Shown: one piece after another, positions 1-8,379 of the stretch | Layout: each line of letters starts with the position of its first letter | Numbering within the stretch: position 1 is the stretch's first letter | Origin: an uncultured Opitutia bacterium | GTDB taxonomy: Bacteria; Verrucomicrobiota; Verrucomicrobiia; Opitutales; Opitutaceae | DNA length: 35,208 bases | Reading direction: 5' to 3' | NCBI GenBank assembly: GCA_903861185.1 | Contig: CAIOTK010000498.1 | Location: 1 to 35,208 of the forward strand | Made by a program: the position numbers and the translations under genes | The notes under the pieces: model-generated | Seen by the model: only the letters and a program-made list of their open reading frames with translations | Database searches by the model: none | Told to the model about the DNA's origin: nothing

Positions 1-7
1 AGCAGAC

Positions 8-3000
8 TTACTGGCAGGCCTCGCAGGTTTCCCCGCGACGCATGGCCTCGATGCTGCAGGCCTTCTTTTCCTCTTCCGAGAATTCCCGCTTGGCGGCGGG
101 TTTGACGTCGGTCTCGGCCGCGATGCCCCGGACTTCCTTCTTGGCCGCGACCGTGGCCTTCTCGATGTTCGAGGCACCCAGACTGCGGAGGTAGTACGTG
201 GTCTTCAGCCCTGCGTGCCAGGCGTGCCGGTACATGTGGCTCAGGGTCTTGAGGTCAGGCGTCTTGATCCAGAGGTTTACCGACTGGGCCTGATCGATCC
301 ACTTCTGGCGGCGGGCGGCGGCCTCGACGATCCACTTGTGGTCGATGTCAAAGGCCGTGAGGTACTTGGCCTTGAGGTCGGCGGGGATGCGCTCGATGTC
401 CTTCAGCTCGCCATCGAAGTACTTGAGGTTGTCGATCATGTCCTGATCCCACAGGCCGCGAGCCTTGAGGTCCTTCACGAGGAACGGATTCAGGACGATG
501 AACTCACCGGAGAGGTTCGATTTGACGAAGAGGTTCTTGTAGGTGGGCTCAATGCACGGCGACGTGGCCGTGATGTTCGAGATGGTCGCGGTGGGAGCGA
601 TCGCGAGGCAGTTGGAGTTCCGCATGCCCTGCCGGGCGATCTTCTGGCGCAGGGGCGTCCAATCCATCCGGCCACCCCGGGGTACATCCACGGGCAGACC
701 GCGCTCCTTTTCGAGCAGATCGAGGGTATCTTGGGGCAGCAGCCCGCGGTCCCACTTCGAGCCCTTGTAGCTGGAATACGCGCCGCGCTCCGCGGCCAAG
801 TCGGAGCTGGCCTCGTAGGCGTAGTAGGCGACGGCCTCCATTGCCTCGTCATTGAATTCCACCGCCTCCGGAGAGGCGAAGGCGTGGCCCCGCAGGTAAA
901 GCGCGTGGGCGAGGCCCATCACGCCCATCCCGATGGGCCGGTGGCGGAGGTTGGAGACCTTGGCCGACTCGGTCGGGTAGAAGTTGATGTCGATGACGTT
1001 GTCGAGGGCGCGCACCGCGGTGCGGACGGTCTCGCGCAACTTCGCGTGGTCTAGGGAACCGTCGGGCTTGAGGTGGGAGTCGAGGATCACCGAGCCGAGA
1101 TTGCAGACGGCCGTCTCCTCGTTGCTGGTGTTGAGCGTGATCTCCGTGCAGAGATTGGAGGAATGGATCACGCCGACGTGGTCCTGGGGCGAACGCAGGT
1201 TGCAAGCGTCCTTGAAGGTAATCCAAGGATGCCCCGTCTCGAAGAGCATCGAGAGCATCTTCTTCCAGAGCTCCAATGCCTCGATCTTCTGCCCGTGGAT
1301 GCGGCCCTCCTCGGCGAGGCGCTCGTATTCCAAGTAGCGACGCTCGAAGGCGGCGCCGTAGAGTTCGTGTAGATCCTTGACCTGATTGGAACGGAAGAGC
1401 GTCCAGTGCTGGCGGGCCTCCATCCGCTTCATGAACAGGTCCGGAATCCAGTTCGCGGTGTTCATGTCGTGCGTCCGCCGGCGGTCGTCGCCCGTGTTCT
1501 TCCGGAGCTCAAGGAACTCGAAGATGTCGTTGTGCCAGGTCTCGAGGTAGGCGCAGCCGGAGCCCTTGCGCTTACCGCCTTGGTTGACCGCGACCAGCTG
1601 GTCGTTGTGGAGCTTGAGGAAGGGGATGACGCCCTGCGACTCGCCGTTGGTCCCCGAGATGTAGGCGCCCGTGCCGCGGACGGCGGTCCAAGAGCCGCCC
1701 AAACCGCCCGCCCACTTCGCGAGGAACGCGTTGTCGGCGATGCCGCGGAGCATGATGCTTTCGAGCGAATCGTCGACGTAGTAGAGGTAGCAGGAGGAAA
1801 GCTGGGAATGCAGCGTGCCCGAGTTGAAGAGCGTCGGGGTGCTGCTGCAGAAACGGCGGCTCTTGTAGAGCTCGTAAAGCCCGGTGACCCGGGCCTCACG
1901 GTCGCCCTGCTCATCGAGCATCAGGCCCATCGAAACGCGGAGCCAGAAGTACTGGGGCGTCTCAATCCGGCGGGACGGCTTGCGGGTCTTGTCGATGATC
2001 AGGTAGCGATCGTAGAGCGTCTGGATGCCCAAGAAGTCGAATTCCAGATCCGAAGAGGGGTCGAGGATCGCGGCGAGTCGGGCGAGATCGTAATCGAGGA
2101 GGCGGGGATTGAGCCGCTTGATGGCGACGCCGTGCTCGAGGTACTTGCGGAAGCCGCGCTGATGCGCCGCCTTTAGGGCGCCGATGCCGTCGCGCATGAT
2201 ATCCCAGCCGAGAACCTCCTCGTAAATGTAGGTTAGCTGGATGCGGCCGGCGAACTTCGCGAAGTCGGCGTCCCGCTCAATCAGGGTCTTTGAATTGAGG
2301 ACGATGGTGGCGTCGAGGTCCTTCTGGCTGATCTGGTCGTAGACCGAGCGGCGGAGTTCGGCCTCGATCTCGTCGTTGGAGAGGCAGAGATCCAGGCCGA
2401 TGCGGGCGAACTCGATGCGGCGGCGGAGATCGGCCCCGTCCCAGAACACGTTGCTGCCGTCGGCCTTCTTGACCACGATCATCGAGGCCTGGCCGGCCGC
2501 AGGGGGGACTTCGGCGGCCGGAACCGCCGCGGGTGCATCTAGCCCCAGATCCCGCGCGGCGGCGCGCTGGGCGCGGAATAGGATGTAGGCCTCGGCCACC
2601 TTGAAGTGCCCCGCCTTCATCAGCTCCTCCTGCACCATATCCTGAATCTCTTCGATGTGGATAAAGGACTGCTTCGAGGAGTGCACGCGCTGCGAGACCG
2701 CCCGCGTGATGGCGACGGCCGGGGCGGAATCCCGCTGCAGCGAGAGGAAGGTCTTCCGCACCGCAATCTCCACCTTATGCTCGCTCCACGGGACGACCTG
2801 GTTGTTCCGCCGGATCACCCGGAGGGTCGAGACGGCGGCCGCCTCGCGGTCCACGGCAATCTTGCGGGCCCGATTCAGCAGGAGGCTCTTCGCGACGAAA
2901 TAGGCGTTGTTATCGACTAGGGTCTTCTCGATGAGCTCGTAGAGCGCATCGAGCGAGAGCCGCACCGGCGCTTGGCGGCGCGCGAGCTCGGCGAGGTGAC

Positions 3001-3286
3001 CGGCGACCTCGCGGCAGATCTTGGCCACCCAGAGGCGGTTCTGCTCCGTGAAGATCTCCTTCTCGCCGCGCGCTAGGTGCACGTTGGTCAGCGCCTTACC
3101 GAGGGTGTCCGCCACCTCCGCCAGCGCGAAGCGCTCCTCCCCGTGCGGGCACAGCAGCACAATCTCGGGCACCGTGATGCCTTGGCCCGCGATCACGTCA
3201 CGCCACGCGTAGTGCGGCTTCTGCTCGACGGGGGCGTGGACGGTGCGTTTGAGGGCGAGATCGTGGGCCAGCGAAGGATGACTCAT
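8..3286 (-). CDS. nrdA: Ribonucleoside-diphosphate reductase, alpha (large) subunit, class I, with N-terminal ATP-cone repeats
   Basis: 1092 aa ORF; typical NrdA motifs (SSCYLYYVDDSLESI, NLCTEITLNTSNEETAVCNLGS, ATISNITATSPCIEP) and C-terminal CEACQ cysteine pair; ATP-cone-like repeats in the N-terminal third. Confidence 0.97.
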   Translation of the reverse strand: MSHPSLAHDLALKRTVHAPVEQKPHYAWRDVIAGQGITVPEIVLLCPHGEERFALAEVADTLGKALTNVHLARGEKEIFTEQNRLWVAKICREVAGHLAELARRQAPVRLSLDALYELIEKTLVDNNAYFVAKSLLLNRARKIAVDREAAAVSTLRVIRRNNQVVPWSEHKVEIAVRKTFLSLQRDSAPAVAITRAVSQRVHSSKQSFIHIEEIQDMVQEELMKAGHFKVAEAYILFRAQRAAARDLGLDAPAAVPAAEVPPAAGQASMIVVKKADGSNVFWDGADLRRRIEFARIGLDLCLSNDEIEAELRRSVYDQISQKDLDATIVLNSKTLIERDADFAKFAGRIQLTYIYEEVLGWDIMRDGIGALKAAHQRGFRKYLEHGVAIKRLNPRLLDYDLARLAAILDPSSDLEFDFLGIQTLYDRYLIIDKTRKPSRRIETPQYFWLRVSMGLMLDEQGDREARVTGLYELYKSRRFCSSTPTLFNSGTLHSQLSSCYLYYVDDSLESIMLRGIADNAFLAKWAGGLGGSWTAVRGTGAYISGTNGESQGVIPFLKLHNDQLVAVNQGGKRKGSGCAYLETWHNDIFEFLELRKNTGDDRRRTHDMNTANWIPDLFMKRMEARQHWTLFRSNQVKDLHELYGAAFERRYLEYERLAEEGRIHGQKIEALELWKKMLSMLFETGHPWITFKDACNLRSPQDHVGVIHSSNLCTEITLNTSNEETAVCNLGSVILDSHLKPDGSLDHAKLRETVRTAVRALDNVIDINFYPTESAKVSNLRHRPIGMGVMGLAHALYLRGHAFASPEAVEFNDEAMEAVAYYAYEASSDLAAERGAYSSYKGSKWDRGLLPQDTLDLLEKERGLPVDVPRGGRMDWTPLRQKIARQGMRNSNCLAIAPTATISNITATSPCIEPTYKNLFVKSNLSGEFIVLNPFLVKDLKARGLWDQDMIDNLKYFDGELKDIERIPADLKAKYLTAFDIDHKWIVEAAARRQKWIDQAQSVNLWIKTPDLKTLSHMYRHAWHAGLKTTYYLRSLGASNIEKATVAAKKEVRGIAAETDVKPAAKREFSEEEKKACSIEAMRRGETCEACQ

Positions 3287-3321
3287 GGCTGCGGGAACGG
3301 GCGGAAAATAAGAAACGAGGG

Positions 3322-3344
3322 AGCCCCTCCGGAAGGGAGGGGCT
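3322..3344 (-). other. Intercistronic stem-loop between nrdB and nrdA
   Basis: AGCCCCTCC-GGAAG-GGAGGGGCT, perfect 9-bp stem in the 121-nt spacer. Confidence 0.6.
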
Positions 3345-3407
3345 GGAAAAGGGACAACAGAAGGTGAGACGGGACGACGGGCGGGGTAAAGGGACGGGGG
3401 CAGGCGC

Positions 3408-4493
3408 TCAGAGCTCGTCGTCGCTCGCGACGTTCAGCGAGGAGGCCTTCTGGTACTCGGTGACGCGACCCTCGAAGAAGTTCTGTTCCTTCTTGATGTC
3501 CATCATCTCGGCCAGCCAAGGCAGCGGGTTCTTCACCCCAGGGGAGAGCGGCGCCAGCCCGCAGCTCTCGAGGCGGCGGTCCGCGATATAGTCGATGTAG
3601 GTGATGAAGTCGTCGGCGGACAGGCCGATGGAGTTCACCGGGAGGCAATCGCGGATAAACTCCTTCTCGAGCTCGACCGCTTCGTGCATCAGGCCGCGGA
3701 GCTCGTCCTTAAACTCAGGCGTCCAGATCTCGCGGTTCTCGTCGACGAGATCCATGAAGAGGTTCCGGAAGACCTCGATGTGGTTGGATTCGTCGCGCAG
3801 GGTGTAGCGGAACATCTGGCCGATGCCCGGGAACTTGTTCTGCCGGTACAGCGAAAGCACCATCCCGAAGAGTCCGTAGAACTGGGTGCCCTCCATGCAC
3901 TGCCCGAAGACGAAGATGTTGCGGGCGAGCAGGCGCTTGTTCTCCGGCCGCGTCAGGTCGAGGTCGCGGCGCAGGGCGCGGGAGGTGCGGGTAACAAACT
4001 CGTTCTTCCGCAGGATCGTCGGGATGTCCTCGAACATCGCCTCGCACTCGTGCGGGTTGATCTGCAGCGAGGCGATCATGTACAGGAGCGAATCCGCGTG
4101 GATGTTCTCCTCGTGGGCGTGGCGGCCGAGCACCAGCTTCAGCTCCGGCGCCGTCACCAGTTCCCGGACCACGTGCTGGATGTTGTCCCCGACGATGCCC
4201 TCGGCCGCGGAAAAATAGCCAATTCCCATCCGGATGATCCAGCGCTCCACCTCCGACACCGTCTTCTCGTCGCGCCACTGTTCGATGTCTTTCCCCATCG
4301 GGACGTCCTCGGGCTCCCAGTGGTTGGCCTTCATCGTCCGGTAAAGGTCGTACGCCCACTGGTACTTCAGCGGCAAGAGGTTGAACGTCATCGACTCCCG
4401 GCCGTTGATCACCTGTTTCGCCGCGAAAGCAGCCTCCGCCTTATTCTGGTCGAGGACGAAGGTCTTGGCGCCGATCTGGAAGGACTTTTGCAT
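3408..4493 (-). CDS. nrdB: Ribonucleoside-diphosphate reductase, beta (small) subunit; lacks the canonical radical tyrosine (class Ic-like)
   Basis: 361 aa; ferritin-like ligand motifs AAEGIVGDN, HEENIH, CMEGTQFY, RDESNHIEVF; located directly upstream of nrdA on the same strand. Confidence 0.96.
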   Translation of the reverse strand: MQKSFQIGAKTFVLDQNKAEAAFAAKQVINGRESMTFNLLPLKYQWAYDLYRTMKANHWEPEDVPMGKDIEQWRDEKTVSEVERWIIRMGIGYFSAAEGIVGDNIQHVVRELVTAPELKLVLGRHAHEENIHADSLLYMIASLQINPHECEAMFEDIPTILRKNEFVTRTSRALRRDLDLTRPENKRLLARNIFVFGQCMEGTQFYGLFGMVLSLYRQNKFPGIGQMFRYTLRDESNHIEVFRNLFMDLVDENREIWTPEFKDELRGLMHEAVELEKEFIRDCLPVNSIGLSADDFITYIDYIADRRLESCGLAPLSPGVKNPLPWLAEMMDIKKEQNFFEGRVTEYQKASSLNVASDDEL

Positions 4494-4590
4494 GGTGCGG
4501 GAGAGAGACGGAAAGGAACGAAGAGAGGCTTTTCAGGGAGGCGGGAACGAGGGGCGATGCTAAGTTGTTGGAAGTTATTGACGCTCTCTT

Positions 4591-4640
4591 GACCACAATA
4601 GGCTGTGGTCATTCCTCGCGCCGGCCACAACCGATGGGAA
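4591..4640 (-). promoter_or_regulatory. Candidate tandem NrdR-box-like sites upstream of nrdBA
   Basis: GACCACAATAGGCTGTGGTC (perfect 7-bp inverted-repeat arms) at 4591-4610, and a weaker copy CCACAACCGATGGGAA at 4625-4640; start-to-start spacing 32 bp. Confidence 0.45.
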
Positions 4641-4891
4641 TCGAGTCTGGAGCCGTCAATCGCGGACGCGAAAAAAACCGTAATTTTTCCCTAAAAATCT
4701 TCTTGCGGCAAAATGCGCTGTTTTTCGCGGTCTGGGAGCACGCCGCGAGCGTATCCGCCGGGCCTTTACGGCCCTTGCTGTGGCGGGCGCGAGCGAGGGG
4801 CAAGCGTGGTCCCATCCCTGTCGCCATAATCCGGCGACAGCAGCCAGGGCCACGGGGGCAAAGCGGGCCGTTTCCGGCGCCGCCACGGCAC

Positions 4892-4923
4892 AAAAAAGGC
4901 GGGCCGCCAAAGGCGGCCCGCCT
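4892..4923 (-). terminator. Rho-independent terminator for the TonB-dependent receptor gene on the minus strand
   Basis: AGGCGGGCCGCC-AAA-GGCGGCCCGCCT, perfect 12-bp stem followed on the minus strand by TTTTTT. Confidence 0.85.
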
Positions 4924-4947
4924 CGTATTTCCGGCCGGAGCCGGGGC

Positions 4948-7900
4948 TCAGAAGCTCAGGCGGGCCCCGAGCTGGATGCGCCAGCGGGACATGCCGTTCT
5001 CAATGTTGAACCCGACCGGTTCCGAGGTGTAGGTCGGGCGAATGCGCCCATCCGTACCATAGGCGGTCGCGCTGGTGAGGGTGCGGGTGCGGAACACGCC
5101 GTTGCTCAGGAAGGGCGAGACCTCGTTGTAGCCGAAGAAGTCCTTGCTGAGGAAGGCACCCAGATTGATGAAGTCGAAGAACAGGTCGAGGCGCACGCGG
5201 CCGGCGAGCGGGATGTTGTGCGCGACCTTGAGGTCGAGGCGGTTGACCCACGGCTCGGTGAACGCGTTCTTCGGGGCGATGCCACCGGCGTAAGCCGAGA
5301 GCTCGCTGCCCTGCACGAACGAGAGGAAGGCGTCGCGCTGCGCCGGGGTCATCCCGGAGAAGTCGAAGCGGGGATCGCTGGCGCCGCTGGGCACCGCAAC
5401 CGTATCGTTGAAGGAGACGCTATCGCCGTTGAGGTCGCCGCCGAAGACCCAGCTATAGGGGTTGCCGGTGCGGCCCTCGTACGAGACCGAGACGCGCGTG
5501 CGCTGGCCTTTGATGACCTCGACGTCGCGGGTGACCGCCGCTAGGACGCGGTGGCGGATTTCGAAGTCCGCCGTGCCCTTGGTGACCGTGTTCTGGTTGA
5601 ACACGACGTTGCGGTTCCACTGGCCGCCGGCGGTGGTCTGGCCGATCGCCTGGGCCTCGGTCGCGGAGCCGTGGGTGTAAGAGAGGTCGAAGCCCCACTT
5701 CTGCTTCACCGGACGGGACCAGTTGAGCGAGAAGTAGGTCGACTCACCGACGGAGGCATTGCGCACGCGGATCAGCGCGGTGTAGCCGGCGAAGCGGGCG
5801 TTGGCCGCCGTCGACGGGTTGCCCGCGAAGCGCTGGCGGCCATCGGCGCCCACGGTGGTCGCGCGGATGTTCTCGTTGGTCACGAACAGCGCCTGATCGA
5901 CGAGGCTGTGGACAACCTCGAAGCCGAGGATGGAGTCGAACAGGGGAACCTTGCGCTCGATGGCGAGGTTGGCACGCCACGACTGGGGCAGCTCGGTGCC
6001 GGCGTCGACCCAATTGACCTCGCGGCGGAGCGTCGGGACGTCGCGGCCCGTGCCGATCGGGTTGGCGGGATCGAAGGCGGTCCGGAGGTAGCCGGTGAGC
6101 GTGTTCGGGAGCTCACCCTGCGCCGAGGCGAGGGTGAAGCCGCCCACGCCGGTCTGGCCGAAGGAGTTCGAGAAGATGACCCAGGGGGCGCGGCCGAAGA
6201 AGTGGCCGACGCCACCGCGCACCTGCAGGCGACGCTCGTCGTCGAGCGCCAGATTGAAGCCTAGACGAGGCGAGAAGCTATTCGAGCCGTCTGGCGTGGC
6301 GTCATTGCGGAAGCCCGTCGCGGCGAGGAAGGCTTGGTTCAGGGCGGGGCGGATGCTCGTATCGACGAGCTCGACGCGGACGCCGCCGGTGAGGGACAGG
6401 CGCGCGTTCACGTCCCACTTGGCCTGGGCGAAGAGGCCGGTCGTGGTCAGGTCCGAGATGTCGGCGACCGGGCGGACCGACGGGTCATAAGCATTGCGCT
6501 CGATGACCGCGTTGGTGTCCGCGAGGAAATCGGCGAACGTCCGGTAGGCGACGCGGCCGTAGGAGCCCTGGCGGAAGAGATTGTAGAAGTCGGTCTGCTC
6601 ACGCTCGAAACCGCCGGAGAAGACGAAGTTCTTCCACGCGTAGGTCGCGATCGCGCTCATCTGCTGGCTATCCACCGCGATCACGTTGCCGTGGCGGAAC
6701 TGCTCGGTGCCCGCAACGTAGCCGCCGTTGGTGGCGGTGGAGCCGTTGACTTGGTTCACGCCCGTCAAGCCGGCGATCAGGATCATCGGCGACACCGTGT
6801 TGAGCGGCGTCTGCTGGTCCTGCTTGGTCGACGAGTACTTCAGCTCGGTGGAAAGGTTGCGCGTCCACTGGCTGTTGAGCTGGCCGGCGATGGTCTTCTC
6901 CTCGCGGGTCTGGGCGTAGAAGTGGCCGTCGGACGAGGTGGTGATACCCGCGGAGACGCCATTGAGCGTCAGCGAGGAGCTCGCGAAATTGCCGAACTGC
7001 GGCACCTCGCCCTCGGTGGTGGTGTAGCGGAGGCTCAAGCGGTGGTCGGCGTTGATGTTCCAGTCGACCTTGGCGCTCAGCTTCTTGTCGGAAGCGATGT
7101 TCGCGGTCTGGCCGGTAACGGCATTACCCCAGTCGATCGTCCGGCCGGCGGCCTGGGAGATCTGGCCGAGGCGCTGCAGGATCTGGCCCTCCTGACTGGT
7201 GAGGAACAGCGGGTCGCGGCCGGCGCTGGTGCTCTCGAAGTCCTCGTAGGAGACAAAGAAGAACAGACGGTCCTTGAGGATCGGGCCGCCGAGGGTGGCG
7301 CCGAGGGTCTGGCGCTCGAGGCGGGGCGTGAACTTGCTGCCGTTGAGGGCGTTCTCGCGGGGGTTGTAGCCCTGGAGCTTGAAGCCGAGCAGCTCATCGC
7401 CGCGGAAGTAGGTGTAGACCGAACCGCGGAACTGGTTGGTGCCGGACTTGGTGACCGCGTTGATCGAGGCACCGGTGAAGCCGGCCTGGCGGACGTCGTA
7501 GGGCGAGACCTGCACCGCGAGCTGCTCGATGGTGTCGAGCGAGAGCGGGTTGAAGAACGAGGCGAGGCCGGTGCCGTTCAGACCGAAGAGGTCGTTGATC
7601 CGGGAGCCGTCGATCTGGATCGAATTGTAGCGGTTGTTCTGGCCCAGCGCGGTGATCTGGGACTCCTCGCGGTCACCGAAGGTCTCGCGCAGGGTGACCA
7701 GCGGGGAGGCGCTGATCATGTCCGCGAGGGAGCGCTCGGACGTGGGGCGGGACTCCAAGCGCTCGGAGGAAAGGGTAACGCCCGCGCCGGTCGCGGAGCC
7801 GTCGAGGTCGGACTTCGAGGCGGAGGAAACGAAGCGCTCAAGAACGACGACGTCGGACTTGAGGGTGATATTGACGTCAATATCGATACCCAGCTGGGTG

Positions 7901-8199
7901 AACACCTCCGAGGACGGGGTGCCGCTGAAGCCGGCCGCGGTGGCGGTCAGGGAATAGGGCCCGCCGACGGGGAGACCACGGAAGTTATAGCGGCCACCCT
8001 CGGACGTGACGGCGGAGAACCGCGCGTTGGTCGGGGCGTAGACCGCGCTGACCGTGGCGCCGGCAACCGGCTTGCCCGTCGTGTCGCGGACCAGGCCGGA
8101 GATGCCGGCGGTGGTGAGCTGTGCCCGCGCGGACGGGACGAGGAGGCTGGCCCAGAGGGTCAGCAGCGTGATCAGAGGTCGGAGGAACGGAGTTTGCAT
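4948..8199 (-). CDS. Oar-like TonB-dependent receptor with N-terminal carboxypeptidase-regulatory-like domain
   Basis: Signal peptide MQTPFLRPLITLLTLWASLLVPSARAQ; CarboxypepD_reg-like GLVRDTTGKPVAGATV; plug/barrel typical of Oar family; C-terminal aromatic residue (LGARLSF). Start set at the internal ATG at 8199 instead of the ORF start at 8325. Confidence 0.92.
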   Translation of the reverse strand: MQTPFLRPLITLLTLWASLLVPSARAQLTTAGISGLVRDTTGKPVAGATVSAVYAPTNARFSAVTSEGGRYNFRGLPVGGPYSLTATAAGFSGTPSSEVFTQLGIDIDVNITLKSDVVVLERFVSSASKSDLDGSATGAGVTLSSERLESRPTSERSLADMISASPLVTLRETFGDREESQITALGQNNRYNSIQIDGSRINDLFGLNGTGLASFFNPLSLDTIEQLAVQVSPYDVRQAGFTGASINAVTKSGTNQFRGSVYTYFRGDELLGFKLQGYNPRENALNGSKFTPRLERQTLGATLGGPILKDRLFFFVSYEDFESTSAGRDPLFLTSQEGQILQRLGQISQAAGRTIDWGNAVTGQTANIASDKKLSAKVDWNINADHRLSLRYTTTEGEVPQFGNFASSSLTLNGVSAGITTSSDGHFYAQTREEKTIAGQLNSQWTRNLSTELKYSSTKQDQQTPLNTVSPMILIAGLTGVNQVNGSTATNGGYVAGTEQFRHGNVIAVDSQQMSAIATYAWKNFVFSGGFEREQTDFYNLFRQGSYGRVAYRTFADFLADTNAVIERNAYDPSVRPVADISDLTTTGLFAQAKWDVNARLSLTGGVRVELVDTSIRPALNQAFLAATGFRNDATPDGSNSFSPRLGFNLALDDERRLQVRGGVGHFFGRAPWVIFSNSFGQTGVGGFTLASAQGELPNTLTGYLRTAFDPANPIGTGRDVPTLRREVNWVDAGTELPQSWRANLAIERKVPLFDSILGFEVVHSLVDQALFVTNENIRATTVGADGRQRFAGNPSTAANARFAGYTALIRVRNASVGESTYFSLNWSRPVKQKWGFDLSYTHGSATEAQAIGQTTAGGQWNRNVVFNQNTVTKGTADFEIRHRVLAAVTRDVEVIKGQRTRVSVSYEGRTGNPYSWVFGGDLNGDSVSFNDTVAVPSGASDPRFDFSGMTPAQRDAFLSFVQGSELSAYAGGIAPKNAFTEPWVNRLDLKVAHNIPLAGRVRLDLFFDFINLGAFLSKDFFGYNEVSPFLSNGVFRTRTLTSATAYGTDGRIRPTYTSEPVGFNIENGMSRWRIQLGARLSF

Positions 8200-8379
8200 A
8201 CGCTTGGTGTGGTTCGGTGTAGGACCCAAAATGGGAGGTGAGCCTTGGCACCCGGGGGAGTCAAGGCGGCGGGCGGCGCGATTCCGGGGCAAGCCGGCTT
8301 TGACCCAACCGTAACTTGACGCCAACCCGCCGCGAAAAGGTTTCCCTCGCGCCCGCCCGCCCCCTTGCTTCGCCTGCCC

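Noticed and set aside
4565-5032. 155-aa ORF in the nrdB-TBDR gap
   Set aside because: Runs through the TBDR terminator hairpin and into the antisense of the TBDR 3' end; no recognisable domain.
6334-8241. 635-aa plus-strand ORF opposite the Oar-like TBDR
   Set aside because: Shadow ORF of a strongly supported TBDR; low-complexity EVG/RAV-rich translation.
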